This document shows positions 43,476 through 54,594 of a DNA stretch of 64,000 bases, one piece after another (within the stretch, counting starts at the first letter, position 1; every line of letters starts with the position of its first letter). The translations under genes and the position numbers were made by a program. Source of the stretch: Gadus chalcogrammus (Eukaryota; Chordata; Actinopteri; Gadiformes; Gadidae); contig NC_079426.1 of NCBI RefSeq assembly GCF_026213295.1, positions 22,418,535 through 22,482,534 of the forward strand. Direction: 5' to 3'. The notes under the pieces are model-generated. The model saw only the letters and a list, made by a program, of their open reading frames with translations, was not told the DNA's origin and searched no databases.

Positions 43476-43875
43476 ATGTAAGTGTTCGTGGGGTCACGGT
43501 GATTTTGACCTGATAACCCCACGAAGAAACGGCTCTGAAATGACCTTTGGGCTGGGTTGTCACGTGGCAAGTGACATCTGCCGACAGGTCTGACAGGATG
43601 ATTGACAGCTACCCACCTTCCACTGAAGTGATGAGAATAGTAGACGCTAATTACAATTACTATTACAATTGCAACAGAAAACCAATTAAGAAAAACGATC
43701 AGAGGATACAGGTAAGGCATCTGATGTGGAGGGGGACACATAATGCTAGTTAGTTTGCTACTTTCGACATGCTGGCTAGCTCAGCTAGCCTCAGATAAAT
43801 GGGAGCTACCTCAACTAACGGGCTATGATTGTTTGTATGTAACTAAAGTCAGCTTTATCCAGAGTTTGCTTTACA
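43476..43875. other. Intergenic, no gene recognised
   Basis: No gene. A small hairpin (GTGGGGTCACGG...ACCCCAC, about 43,490-43,525) is visible. Confidence 0.3.
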
Positions 43876-43880
43876 AAAAG

Positions 43881-45335
43881 TGTTCTGACTTAATCTATTT
43901 GCTCCTCTTTACTGTTTAAACTTGTACAAGAAGGACACCTACTGGTGTACCCTGGTATCGCACCCTACGTGCCTTTGTTTTGTTTTGCCTCGCAGCGAGA
44001 ATCTAGTTCTAACGTGTTCAGAGAGATGTGTGAAACGAAGCTGTTTCTCACGTTCAGATCCCTGGAGTAGATGCGTCCGTAAGTGTTGTTCGCAATTATT
44101 GGTTGAGTTATTAGATGTAAACACTCGTGAAAATGTTTCTGTTATACTTTACTGTTATACGTTATGTTTGATTAAGAACACTTTTCAACTCATCGCTCGC
44201 TAACTATCCTCCGCCGCAAAGCAGCGTGCATGGTTATCCTCTGATATGATTAGCATGTTGCTTGTGAATATAAAACACATGTTGATGAGATAGTAATTTG
44301 ACATATGGTAATTTGATGTCTTTCTGTTTATTTTATAGTTTTACGAAAAAAGAATGAGAGCAACAGTATCCGCATTTACATGGCACATCTGATCCACATA
44401 GATTTCTATGCCGAATAGATCTATTCCTAAAATGTGATCCGAATGTACTGTATACATGGCAGTAACAAAAGTGTCCATTATGTCTCTCACGCACACCTGA
44501 CACATCTCTGGACCGGCGGCGACATAACGGACGTCTTATCACTATTTGGCATTGTGAATTTGATTTGAATGAAAGCACAGCAGGAGAGAGCTTTTCTCTG
44601 CCTGCTCCTTCAATTAAGGAGGACGACAGCACAGCTACGTCAATTTCTCGTCCGATCTTTATATTTACCCCCACCTCCGCTGCAAACAAGAGGAATTTTC
44701 AAGCGAGTCCGCAGCCAAGACTGGTGGGAGAGAGTGGTCTCTCTAAGTTAAGAAGTATTTTAACGTTCAGCCTGCAAAAGTACTAGTAGTAGCCTACTCA
44801 TTTACAGTTATCTCAGACACGCGCGGACACTACGATACGCGAACACTTACGCGTCATTAATAAACACCCATGTCCCGTCGCTTAGCAACCGGACACGCTT
44901 ACCGGACTACTTACGGAGTGACAACAAAGACGGAAACAGGCAATAAATCCACTTTCCTTGACAGCGGTCAAGTTCGGTGTGCATAAAAGTACAGACGGAG
45001 CTCAGTGGACCAATGGCGAACTACTGCAGCTTATTCCCCAATCTATTCGGAATAAGTGTATACATGTCGATTAAAACGGACTATACCACCTCTTCTATTC
45101 GGCATAGAATTCTATGCCGAACAGATAATTGTATTCCGAATGAGTCGTATATATGATCATTTTCTATTCTGCATAGAAATCTATGCGGATCAGATGTGTC
45201 CATGTAAACGCGGTTAGTGTAAACAGTAAAAGAACATTGCATCGAAGAAACGTTCTGGAGCTTCATTCATTCCACATTCTTTCTAGTTAGCTATCTGTCT
45301 ACGCCTTGCAAGGATGCAGTTGTTAGGACAGAATA
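43881..45335 (+). repeat. BEL 5' LTR (with MITE insertion)
   Basis: Matches the 3' LTR at 54,858-56,093 apart from the MITE at about 44,369-45,213. The end is either 45,330 (ACA) or 45,335 (AGAATA). Gag starts about 80 bp downstream. Confidence 0.8.
44369..45213. mobile_element. TIR MITE, ~845 bp, in the BEL 5' LTR
   Basis: TCCGCATTTACATGGCACAT and CATCTGATCCACATAGATTTC at the left are the inverse of the right end (GAAATCTATGCGGATCAGATG, TGTCCATGTAAACGCGG). Absent from the 3' LTR, where AGCAACAATGTAAACAG is uninterrupted. TTA/GTA flanks hint at a 3-bp duplication. No transposase. Confidence 0.8.
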
Positions 45336-45416
45336 GTAAAAGGACGAATACACAGTGGGTGAAGACAAAGGAGCAACCTTGTATCACTCAGCTCGTCAGA
45401 AACGCATAGCTACACA

Positions 45417-45860
45417 ATGACAACTTCTCAGGAAGAAGATAAAGCACCTGTGACTTTAGAAACGAGGTCACGCGTAAGCAGTGTGTCGGTTAGGTCCAGC
45501 GCATCAACAGCTAGCAGCGCTGCCACAAAGGCAAGGGCCAAGGCAGAAGCATCTAAAGTAAAATTTGCCTACGCTGAGAAGGAAGCTGCTATGCTTAGGG
45601 AGAAAGCTTGCATTGAAGAACAAAAGCAGGAAGTATTGGCCGAAGTAGCACGCCGCAAATCAGAGGTGGAGGCTGACCTTCACATGCTACAGCTAGAGAA
45701 GGAGGCAGTAGCAGCGTCCAGAGAAGCAGACGTCTACCAAGCTGCAGCCAAGTGGGAAGACGACCAGCCGCTGGATTTGGGAGATGAAAACAGAGCTCAG
45801 AGCAACAGGGAGTATGTGCGGAACACTCCAGTGCAACACGCTCCACAGCCATTTCTATGA
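45417..45860 (+). CDS. BEL gag, N-terminal part
   Basis: 147 codons: serine/alanine-rich start and a long coiled coil (AEASKVKFAYAEKEAAMLRE, KQEVLAEVARRKSEVEADLH), as in BEL/Pao gag. It stops early at a TGA (45,858-45,860); similar gag sequence resumes in another frame from about 46,090, so this copy is frameshifted. The ATG at 45,417 is the first in the frame after the LTR leader. Confidence 0.8.
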   Translation: MTTSQEEDKAPVTLETRSRVSSVSVRSSASTASSAATKARAKAEASKVKFAYAEKEAAMLREKACIEEQKQEVLAEVARRKSEVEADLHMLQLEKEAVAASREADVYQAAAKWEDDQPLDLGDENRAQSNREYVRNTPVQHAPQPFL

Positions 45861-46087
45861 TCAGGGCAGACGCACAGTGAACCAAGTCATCCTCTTCAAA
45901 CAACCGCTCTGCTGCATCCTTCTCAGCGGCAACACTCTGCTCAATTGTGCCCCCATGCAACCAACCACGCACAGCCGAGCAGAGCCGACTACGCAGGCCC
46001 ACAAAACAATCCGACGCCAAGCAGGTACCCCCCAAGGCCCCCTTCTCATCCAACATCGGAAGACTACACAAACGGGCCACCTACGAT

Positions 46088-46646
46088 GCCTGATTTCGCC
46101 ACATATTTGATAAGAAGAGAGATGGTGAGCTCAGGATTGACCCAATTCGACAATCGCCCGGAGAACTATTGGGCATGGAAAAGGTATTTTCAAAGCATCA
46201 CATAAGACCTCAACCTGACACACAGAGAGGAACTGGACCTACTCGTCAAATGGCTCGGTCCGGAGTCAGCCACTCAGGGCAAACGACTCAGGTCAGTCCA
46301 TGTCACAAGTCCAGAAAAAGCAGCGGCTTGAAGATTTTCCTCGCATCTCAAACAAAGATCCTCGCCAATTGAGAGAGCTGGGGGATCTGCTGCAAGAGCT
46401 GGAGTCTGCAAAGGGGAGTGGCCTAACACCGGGGCTTGCATATCTTGACACGACTAGGGGTGTGAACCCCATAGTTGAAAAACTCCCATACAGCCTTCAA
46501 GAAAGATAAGTCACACAAGGCTCCAGATACAAAGAAGAGCTCAAGGTATCCTTTCCACCTTTCAGTTTTTTCGTAAGGTTTATCTGCAATCAAGCAAAGA
46601 CTCGAAATGACCCAAGTTTTGTCTTTTCCTCATCCAACTGCTCATA
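46088..46646 (+). pseudogene. BEL gag, central part, frameshifted
   Basis: MPDFATYLIRREMVSSGLTQ and NRPENYWAWKRYFQ, then KRQRLEDFP-type and LRELGDLLQELESAKGSG, LAYLDTTRGVNPIVEKLP segments in alternating frames, then PPFSFFVRFICNQAKTRNDP up to the hAT insertion at 46,647. All are typical of BEL gag; several frame changes and a stop. Confidence 0.75.
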
Positions 46647-46917
46647 CAGGGCTGTACAGTGCGACAGTTTTGATCGCATTGGCTATCAAAATATATAACG
46701 TGCGAAGATAAATACAAGTCCACTCGCACCGGTGCGAAAGGGTGAGAAGGACCCATGCCGGAAAAAAAGACGTCTTTCTGTACGACTTTCAATGGCACTG
46801 CTAAGCGCGAGTGTGTGGGAGCATGAGGGTAGCGATACATGTAGGGAAATGTATTTTGAATTATAGGCTCGCCAGTTCCGCTGAACTACTAAAAAACTAC
46901 ATTTCCCGAACATTCGC

Positions 46918-47271
46918 ATGTTGAGGAAGAGGCTTTGTAACGGTCGCGGGAAATCACTTTTTAAGCAAAACAGAAAAATGAAAAGGTATTTCTCTGTATT
47001 CGGAAGTTCTTCTTCATCAAATAAAGATGGAAACTTGGAAAGAAATCCACGTATGGAAGAGATTGACTCGGCGACCACAAGCACGGAACCGGCACCTTCG
47101 GACGAAGCCGACTCCACCCATGACTCCGTCTCGGCCAACGGGAAAACTTACAGGTTTAACCCCCAGTGGTTAAAAACGTTCAATTGGCTGGTCTACGACC
47201 AATCCAAGAAGTCTATGTTTTGTAAATATTGCCTCAAGGCAGGGGAAAGGAGATCAGAGGTTAATAAATAA
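46918..47271 (+). CDS. hAT transposase N-terminal (TTF/BED-like zinc finger) fragment
   Basis: 117 codons. Residues about 73-117 (YRFNPQWLKTFNWLVYDQSK, then MFCKYCLKAGERR) match the TTF-type zinc finger at the N-terminus of ZMYM-like hAT transposases: tryptophans and a CxxC pair in place. A serine/acid-rich head precedes it. The frame ends just past the finger at 47,269-47,271, so dimerisation and RNase-H-fold catalytic regions are absent. A fragment of the same transposase class lies at 56.2-56.7 kb. Confidence 0.7.
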   Translation: MLRKRLCNGRGKSLFKQNRKMKRYFSVFGSSSSSNKDGNLERNPRMEEIDSATTSTEPAPSDEADSTHDSVSANGKTYRFNPQWLKTFNWLVYDQSKKSMFCKYCLKAGERRSEVNK

Positions 47272-47387
47272 GTGTTTGTTAAATTTGTAATAATTACTTA
47301 ATTTTGTCACTTTACTATTTAATATGTTCATTGTCACTTTACTGTTGTTAAATTTGTTCATATTGTGCTACTTTTGTATGTACACGT

Positions 47388-47748
47388 TGTAGCAGGTTAA
47401 GGAGCGCGGGGAGACTGTTTCCTTCGTCCCTTTGTTGGGAACTCGTTTATTTTGTAAAGCAAACAAAAGACATGCTCCAAACTAAATCATAACGCTCGAT
47501 CCATGGGCTTCCTGGTTCCAGAGATGTTGCGCACAGTCTGTCGATCTCTCTCTCACGGGTAACATCTCTCTCAGGTAACATCTCCCCCTACTGCAACACA
47601 AAGCAGGCACATAAATACACGTTCCCTGATTGGACCTGATCGCGGGCACCTGCTCGCAACCAGGTCCAACCCCCCCAGCCAATCCGGTGTGTTCCCAACC
47701 GTCCCCTACCTCCCCCTGCAGGCCAGACGTCGCACGCCCCCCCCCACA
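47388..47748 (-). repeat. Gmr1-like 3' LTR
   Basis: 361 bp, close to the other LTR but with several indels (for example GGAGCGCGGGGAGACTG against GGAGGCAGGGAGGACCAG), indicating some age. Adjacent inside is a CCCCC-rich stretch, the complement of a polypurine tract. Confidence 0.85.
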
Positions 47749-47799
47749 TACCCCCACCACCCGACACAGGCCGGGGCATATCCGGCCGCCAACTTACTC

Positions 47800-48430
47800 C
47801 CCCCCCCCCCGGAACGGGAGAGGAAGTCCGCCACGGCCATCTGCGCCCCGGGCCTGTGCACGACCCGAAAGTTGAAGGGCTGCAACGCGAGATACCACCG
47901 GGTGATCCTTGCGTTGACGTCCTTCAAGCGGTGGAGCCACTGGAGGGGGGCGTGGTCGGAGTAGAGGGTGAACGCGCGCCCCAGCAGGTAGTAGCGAAGG
48001 GCGCCAACCGCCCATCGGATAGCGAGACACTCCTTTTCGACTGTGCTGTACCGACCCTCCCGGTCCGATAGTTTTCTGCTCAGCACCGGGCGGTCGACCC
48101 CTTCCACCTGCTGGGTCAGGACCGCGCCCAACCCCCTATCCGACGCGTCCGTCTGCAGGGAAAAAGGGAGATCAAAGTCAGGAGCACACAAGACCGACTT
48201 TCCACAGAGGGCTGTTTTAATAGCATCAAACGACACCTGACATGGCTCCGACCACTGGACTGTATCTAGGGCCCTCTTACGGGTGATGTCGGTCAAGGGG
48301 CTGGCCAGGTCGGAGAAGTGTGGTACAAACTGCCAGTAGTACCCTGCCAGCCCCAAGAACCGCCTCACCTCTTTCTTGGTCCTGGGCCGAGGGGAGGTGG
48401 CGACCGCTGCGGTCTTCGCTACCTGTGGCC
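47800..48430 (-). pseudogene. Gmr1-like RNase H region
   Basis: Connection/thumb: TKKEVRRFLGLAGYYWQFVP. RNase H: FSLQTDASDRGLGAVLTQQ, STVEKECLAIRWAVGALRYY and FTLYSDHAPLQWL carry the acidic catalytic residues; the end ADFLSRSGGG is typical. The frame is open; it is separated from RT by a frame change near 48,440. Confidence 0.85.
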
Positions 48431-48439
48431 GGACCTTCC

Positions 48440-49045
48440 CCCCCCCCAAGGTGGTACCCCAGATACTGGATCTCCCTCCGCCCGATCACGCACTTCTTCG
48501 GGTTGGCCATGAGCCCCGCCCGTCTCAGCGACTGAAGAACGGCTGCCATACGCGGCGTGTGGCCGTAACACCCGGTCCATCAGCCGCTGAAACGTGGCCG
48601 GGGCCCCGAACAACCCGAACGGAAGCACCTTAAACTGGTACAGACCGAGCGGAGTGGAGAACGCCGTTTTTTCCCGGGCTGCTGGAGACAGCGGAATCTG
48701 CCAGTAGCCCTTCGTGCAGTCCAGGGTCGTGTAATAGGTGGCCATGCCAAGCCGGTCCACGAGTTCGTCGATCCGAGGCATTGGGTAGGCGTCAAACTTC
48801 GACACCGCATTCACTCTACGGTAGTCTACACAGAACCGGACAGACCCGTCCGGCTTCCCCACAAGCACGACGGGACTGCACCAGTCACTGTGAGACTCCT
48901 CGACCACGCCCAACTCCAACATGGTTGCCAATTCACGCCGCACCACATCTTGTTTGTGGACGGGTAGCCTGTAGGGGCGTGTCCGCACCGTTAACCCTTG
49001 GCTGCGTCTCAATGTTGTGAGTAATTAGCGGGGTGCGACCGGGCA
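48440..49045 (-). pseudogene. Gmr1-like reverse transcriptase, active site deleted
   Basis: Blocks: LATMLELGVVEESHSDWCSP, VRFCVDYRRVNAVSKFDAYP, YTTLDCTKGYWQIPLS, TAFSTPLGLYQFKVLPFGLF. After RVLRPHAAY the sequence jumps to AAVLQSLRRAGLMANPKKC, so the segment with the catalytic YxDD box (around 20 residues) is missing at about 48,550. The RT cannot be functional. Confidence 0.85.
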
Positions 49046-50226
49046 GCGGCGAAAAGACGTTGGCGAACCGGAGTTGCAGACCGGCAACGTCCCGCGCCTG
49101 ACTCCCTGAGAGACCCTCGCCCTGACCAACAGGGGGGGTGGGGCCTGGGCTAGGGACGTCCGGTCCGAGCTCTTCCCTCTCCGGTAACGTAGACGCAAAC
49201 GCGACAGGGACCGCATCGTTCCACCTCTTTAGGAGGTTGATGTGGTAGACCTGCTTGTTTTCGCCCCTGTCCGACCGCGCTACCTCGTAATCCACGTCCC
49301 CAACCCGCCGTGTGACCACAAAGGGCCCTTGCCACTTCGTGAGTAATTTGGTGCTAGAGGTGGGCAATAGTACGAGGACCTTATCCCCCAGGGTGAGATC
49401 GCGTAATCTAGTCCCTCTGTCGTACAGGCGTCTCTGACTCTCCTGGGCTCGGTGCAAATGCTCACGTGACAATACCCCTAGTGAGTGAAGCTTTGCACTC
49501 CATGACGTACTGGATTTCGTTTTTGCTGTCACTGGACCCCTCCTCCCAGTTTTCTTTAATGAGGTCCAGGACGCCCCTGGGCTTGCTCCCATAAAGCAAC
49601 TCAAATGGGGAAATCCTGTGGAAGCCTGGGGCACTTCCCGCACTGCAAACAACAGAGGGTCTAGCCATTGATGCCAATTCCGAGCATCCTCGTGTACGAA
49701 TTTACGGATCATGGACTTTAACGTCCGGTTAAACCTCTCACACAAGCCGTCCGTGGCTGGGTGATAGACACTTGTGCGGATGGCTTTGACCCTCAATAAC
49801 CCGTAAAGTTCCCTAATCGTGCGTGACATGAAATTGTGCCCTGGTCAGTGAGAATCTCCTTCGGGATTCCCACCCAGCGATATGACCCAATAAAAACGCC
49901 TGCTGCGCAACACTCTTCGCGGAGATGTTGCGCAACGGAATTGCTTCCGGGTACCGGATTGCGGAATCTATCAGGACTAACACAAATCGATACCCGTGTG
50001 CGGAACGTTCTAATGGCCAGATAATGTCCATGCCAACGCGATCGAAAGGGGCTTCCCACCAGGGGAAGGGGCCATAAGGGAGCCCTGGGACGGCCGGGGG
50101 ATTCACCATGTTGGCACTCGGGGCAGGATGCGCACCACCTTGCGCACCTCTGCCCGAATCCCAGGGCCAATAGAAACCGGGCCATCCAGGGTAAGTGTTT
50201 TGGTCGTACCCTAAATGGCCCGCCAT
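49045..50226 (-). pseudogene. Gmr1-like integrase
   Basis: Frame pieces: an HLGY zinc-region start with CASCPECQ in an alternative frame; core PFDRVGMDIIWPLERSAHGY (first Asp), ILTDQGT (second Asp) and YHPATDGLCERFNRTLKS (Glu); C-terminal GDKVLVLLPTS, KWQGPFVVTRRVGDVDYEV, YHINLLKRW. Frameshifts lie near 50,180 and 49,830. It sits 5' of RT on the coding strand, unlike standard Ty3/Gypsy. Confidence 0.85.
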
Positions 50227-50661
50227 TGGGTTATTAATGCGCCGCCTGGAAACCCCATTGCCCGGCGGCTCCTGGGTACCAGCAAACTGGGGACACCTCC
50301 CTCACTCTGGGTGTCACGACTCACCAGATAAAACTATCCCTAACCACTATAAAGTGTTGGGGTAAAGTCCAGCGCTGCGTCTGGCCGGACCTTATCACAT
50401 CAATAACCATCACCTTGTCGTAGGCTGAGCTCAGTGTGGCGTCACGAGACTGCCTCGAGGGGGAGATCCTCCACCGTGGGAACATCGGCGCTGGGACCTA
50501 AGGTTGGGGATCCCCCGCCTCCCTCGATCCCTGAGCAGCGTCCGCCGCCCCCGCCTCGGCGCATAACACAGCACACGACTTACATGTCCCTACCGGTCGT
50601 GCCCGCACCCCCATAGTCCCCTAACACGCTGTGGAAACCCCAGACCCATCCCACCCAAGAA

Positions 50662-51252
50662 TCAGGGGATGCGTGAGGCTCGAACTAACCGCCCGCCCTT
50701 AAACACTATGCTTTTTCCCCCCACAACGAATTTCGATAGGAACCAAAGGGATACTCGTGCACATCCCCGTGTTATACACCTCACCACAACGCTCGACGCC
50801 TCCACCAATGCCTCGGACCGCACCAGACGCTGGTGGATCATGGTCTGCATGCAGCCTGAGTCCAACAGCGCCTGGTGCGTACCCCGCTGTATCCTCACTG
50901 GGATACGGTACACCTCACCGGGACCGTGGGGAGGAGACGGGGCACCGATGACGCGGACGACCTGACCCACCTCCGGTGCCGGTGCCGGTGTTGGTCTGGT
51001 GCCCGGTGTTGGTCTGTCCCAGCCGCGGTGTTCCGCCGCACCGTCAAGTGGGCCTGCTACCCGGCGGTTGATGGCTCGCCGTTGGCATGGAGGCAGGTGG
51101 TCTCCTGCTAGGACGAGCCGCAGCGGAGAGACCTCTCGGGCCCGGTGATATCGGACCCAGGCAGATGTCCTGCCGGCAGCCCTTCCACAAATCTCCTCCA
51201 TGGGACCTGCTCTACCACCTCCTCCGTTGTATTCCGGTCTGGAACCAGCCAT
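50662..51252 (-). pseudogene. Gmr1-like gag end and protease
   Basis: 196-codon frame. Residues about 115-160 contain YRIPVRIQRGTHQALLDSGC, the aspartic protease signature (DSG, Asp at about 50,862), followed by TMIHQRLV. The N-terminal half is proline/arginine-rich, unlike standard capsid, and may be out of frame. No FLAP or C-terminal protease block is clear. Confidence 0.65.
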
Positions 51253-51465
51253 CTCCGGTCCCTGGTCCCTTTAGCTGGTTGGGCGAAGGAGAAGGGCCGG
51301 TCCCCCTCGCCGAAAGGCCAGCGCCCGGAACCCGCCGCCGATGGTTCATGCCGGGGTACAGGCCAAGCCGATCCCGGAATGGCTCGGTGGGTGATGATGG
51401 ACGTCATAGTCCCGCAGAGCCCCGGATGGCAGACTGTGGGCGGCTAGCTGCGGGCCTCGCGCCGT

Positions 51466-51800
51466 TCAGGAGCCGGTAGGAGACGGTGCGCCCCTCCGGG
51501 CGAGGCCAACCCCGAGAACCTCGGCCACCCCCTGGAAGGTCCCCAGAAAGGCCTCTGCGTCATCCGTCTCCCCCATCTTCGGGATGTGAATGTTGGGAGT
51601 AGCCCCCCGGGGTCCCTCGCCGTGTCCGCTGGATGTGAGGAGCTCCCGGAGCATGGCCCAATCGGCGGCCAAGGATTGGGCCAGTTCTTTAAGCACCTCG
51701 TTCTGTGCGTGGTGTAGCTGGCTTTGTCTCTCCGCCGAATCGGGCCAAGTGCCCGAGCCCGTTTCCCCAATGTGGACTGGTCCATTTTTCACTGCGATAC
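51466..51800 (-). pseudogene. Gmr1-like gag remnant
   Basis: After the LTR: NEVLKELAQSLAADWAMLRE, then GETDDAEAFLGTFQGVAEVL, resembling the start of the capsid-like domain of fish Gypsy gag (a DDAEAFL..F block). It terminates at 51,466 after a frameshift. Confidence 0.6.
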
Positions 51801-51820
51801 GCCCCACTTCGGGCCTCAAC

Positions 51821-52188
51821 TGTAGCAGGTTAAGGAGGCAGGGAGGACCAGTTTCCCTTCGTCCCCTTTGTTGGAACTCGTTTATTTGTAAAGCAAAACA
51901 AAAAGACATGCTCCAAACTAAATCATAACGCATCTGTACCACTGGGCTTCCTGGTTCCAGAGAGGCTTTTGTCGCACAGTCTGTCGACCTCTCTCTCACG
52001 GGTAACATCTCTCTTAGGTAACATCTCCCCCTACTGCAACACAAAGCAGGCACATTAATACACATTCCCTGATTGGACCTGATCGCGGGCACCTGCTCGC
52101 AACCAGGTCCCACCCCCAGCCAATCCGGTGTGTTCCCAACCGTCCCCTACCTCCCCCTGCAGGCCAGACGTCGCACGTCCCCCCCACA
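51821..52188 (-). repeat. Gmr1-like 5' LTR
   Basis: 368 bp. Inner neighbour on the minus strand is GTTGAGGCCCGAAG, position of a primer-binding site though no tRNA match was assigned. Confidence 0.85.
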
Positions 52189-52322
52189 CACGTCCTATTC
52201 TGTTCATATAGTTATATCTGAATCATTTTTATTTTTTTGACTATAGTATGTGTGCTACCAAAATTATTTTTGTGCTACTGAATTGTTTTGCTTGCTAGCA
52301 CCAGTGCTACCATTTTTTTAGC

Positions 52323-52823
52323 ATGAAAACAGACAGAGCAGTCAACGTGAATAGCAAACCGTCCATCTTCGTCAAGAAAACTGAAGTGTCAGCAGGAACT
52401 CAAAACTTTCCCGGCAACCAATCAGTCGAGCAAAACAATGAGCCAGACAAACATTGTGCCATCCATAACAAGCCCCACCCCCTCTTCAAGTGTCGGGCCT
52501 TAGAATTAAGCACCCTGGATGATCGGAAGGCCTATCTCAGAGAAAATTATATTTGTTACCGTTGCTGTGCCTCCACTAAACATGTTGCAAAGGACTGCAA
52601 ACTGTCTGTGAAATGCAGAGAATGTGGCAATGAAAGGCATGTATCTGCCCTACATTCTGGTCCCGCCCCCTGGTCATCTGAAGAGACCAGAACTGAAGCA
52701 GAACAAAGCGAACAGCAACTCGATGTCACTACGAAATGGCACAAAATATGTGTCACTTTCTCCCCAGCCCAGGTGGTGCTCCAAAATATGCCTGGTGAAA
52801 GTTTATCCTTCAAAACATCGTGA
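52323..52823 (+). pseudogene. BEL gag C-terminus with zinc knuckles
   Basis: Resumes after the hAT insertion. Residues about 45-115 hold HCAIHNKPHPLFKCRALELS, YLRENYICYRCCASTKHVAK, DCKLSVKCRECGNERHVSAL then H: the double cysteine/histidine pattern of BEL gag before its protease. The open frame ends by 52,823; protease continues in other frames. Confidence 0.85.
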
Positions 52824-52950
52824 AAAAGCCCAGCACGTGTGCAGTATTGGATGACCAGAGCAACCGGTCGCTGGCCAAGACGCAGCTTCACAGTGGTGTC
52901 ACTCGATGGGAAATCCGCAGTAGCACTTCCTCCCCATCAAATGCAACACA

Positions 52951-54594
52951 ATGCCAGATGACAAATCAGAAATACTGACGGCAGACATTACACAACACTT
53001 TGCTCACCTCTCTCCGGTGCGAGACAAGATACCACCTCCAGATCCGGATGCTCAGATTCTTCTTCTCCTAGGGAGAGACGTCTTGAGTGTGCACAAGATA
53101 CGTGAGCAGTACAATGGATCTCACAACAAACTGTATGCACAGCGCTTAGATTTGGGCTAGTTCATTGTAGGCGAGATCTGCCTTGACAGGGCCCATCAGT
53201 CAGCTGAAGTTAATGTCTACAAGACTAACATACTTTCTAATGGCAGAACCTCATTCTTCACACCGTGCACTAAAAGCATCCAAGTCAGAGAGGGAATAGG
53301 CCCTCGTTCTCTCCTTTGCCTCCCTGACTCAACACATGACGCCCATCACTCATGCACTCCCTTTATCGACCCAGACCACCTCGGAGACAACATTTTCGTG
53401 AGTAATGCAGATGACGAAAAACTAGCCCTCTCAATTGAAGACAACATCTTCTTGGAGGTGATGGAGAAAAGCGTGTATCTCGACGAACACAACCACTGGG
53501 TGGCGCCATTGCCATTCCGCTCACCAAGAACCCAGCTGCCGAACAAGGAGCAAGCAGTGCAGAGGCTGACCTTGTTACAGCGCACGTTCCAGAAAAAGCC
53601 AGGTATGAACGAACATTTCTTTGAGTTCATGCAGAAGGTGATAGAAAACCGTCAAGCCGAACCCACTCCACCCACGCAGCCTGGTGAGGAGTCGTGGTAC
53701 TTGCCATTATTTGGAGTTTACCACCCCAAAAGCCGGACAAATAGAGTATGTTCGACTACTCAAGTGCCCAGTATCACATCCTCTCACTCAACGATGTACT
53801 ACTCACGTGGCCCGACCTCAACACATCACTGATTTGGCGTCCTGCTGTGCGCTACCGCAAAGAAGAGATTGCTATTACTGCTGACATTTTGCAAATGTTT
53901 TATAGTTTTAAAGGTAAAAGAAGACCACCGCAACTATCTTAGCTTTCTGTGGCACAAAGACAACTGCTCAAGCAAGGAAATCATTGACTACAGAATGACT
54001 GTACATGTGTTCGGGAACAGCCCATCCCCCCAGCTGTAGCGATATATGGGCTGCAACGCGCAGCAGAACGTGGCAAAGCTAAATATGGCACAGACGCCAA
54101 AGAATTTGTTCTGCGCAAATTTTATGTTGACGATGGGATATCTTCTGTCTCCAGCGAAGGCCTGGCTGTGGACCTTCTGAGAAGGACGCAAAGAATGCTG
54201 GCAGAGGCAAACCTGAGACTCCACAATCTGGCGTTCAACAGCAGCACAGTCATGGAGGCTTTCCCGCCTGAGGAGAGAGCAAAGGAACTCAAGGACTTGG
54301 ATTTGAGTGCTGACACATTACCTCTTCAGCGGAGCTCTTGGCATTAGCTGGGATTTAACAACAGACTGCTTCACATTCAGAGTGTCACGAGATGTCAAAC
54401 CATTCACACAGAGAGGGACGCTCTCAATGGTCAACAGCCTTGACGACCCCCTGGGGCTTGTGTCTCCCATCACCGTGCAGAGAAAGGCTCTTGTCAGGGA
54501 CTTCACCTCTGTGCAGCAAAACTGGGATGAGCCTCTTCCTGCAGAAAAGAGGGCCCAGTGGGAAGCATGGACGACATCCCTTACTGACCTTTAG
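52951..54594 (+). pseudogene. BEL protease-reverse transcriptase, decayed
   Basis: Protease/linker: LLLLGRDVLSVHKIREQYNG, QRLDLG then WFIVGEICLD after a stop. RT approach: DDEKLALSIEDNIFLEVMEK, HNHWVAPLPFRSPRTQLPNK, EESWYLPLFGVYHPK. RT core in shifted frames: ITADILQMFYSFKG, YRMTVHVFGNSPSP, KFYVDDGI-type active-site region near 54,117-54,140 (TTTTATGTTGACGATGGGAT gives FYVDDG). Then GISWDLTTDCFTFRVS and VNSLDDPLGLVSPITVQRK. At least six frameshifts or stops. Confidence 0.8.

Larger units (their letters stand above)
47388..52188 (-). mobile_element. Gmr1-like Ty3/Gypsy retrotransposon (integrase before RT)
   Basis: 4,801 bp on the minus strand, bounded by TGTAGCAGGTTAAGG and CCCCCCCACA and by a perfect 5-bp duplication CACGT (47,383-47,387 and 52,189-52,193). 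LTRs at 47,388-47,748 and 51,821-52,188. Reading minus: gag (51.8-51.5 kb), protease (about 50.9 kb), integrase (50.2-49.05 kb), RT (49.05-48.44 kb), RNase H (48.4-47.8 kb). Integrase upstream of RT is the copia-like order that defines the Gmr1 group, first known from cod. Frameshifts and a deletion at the RT active site make it defective. Confidence 0.9.
46647..52322 (+). mobile_element. hAT (ZMYM-type) transposon fragment containing a Gmr1-like element
   Basis: Left terminus CAGGGCTGTACAGTGCGAC at 46,647 is hAT-type. An N-terminal transposase exon follows. After the Gmr1-like insertion (47,388-52,188) only about 130 bp remain on the right (GCTAGCACCAGTGCTACC near 52,297), which loosely mirrors CTCGCACCGGTGCGAA near 46,722. 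BEL gag resumes at about 52,323. The catalytic part of the transposase is missing and no 8-bp duplication is clear, so this is a deleted copy. Confidence 0.65.

Noticed and set aside
46686..47138. 150-codon minus-strand ORF
   Set aside because: Antisense of the hAT zinc-finger ORF and its 5' region.
47482..47964. ORFs in the Gmr1-like LTR region
   Set aside because: Overlap LTR and antisense RNase H; not independent genes.
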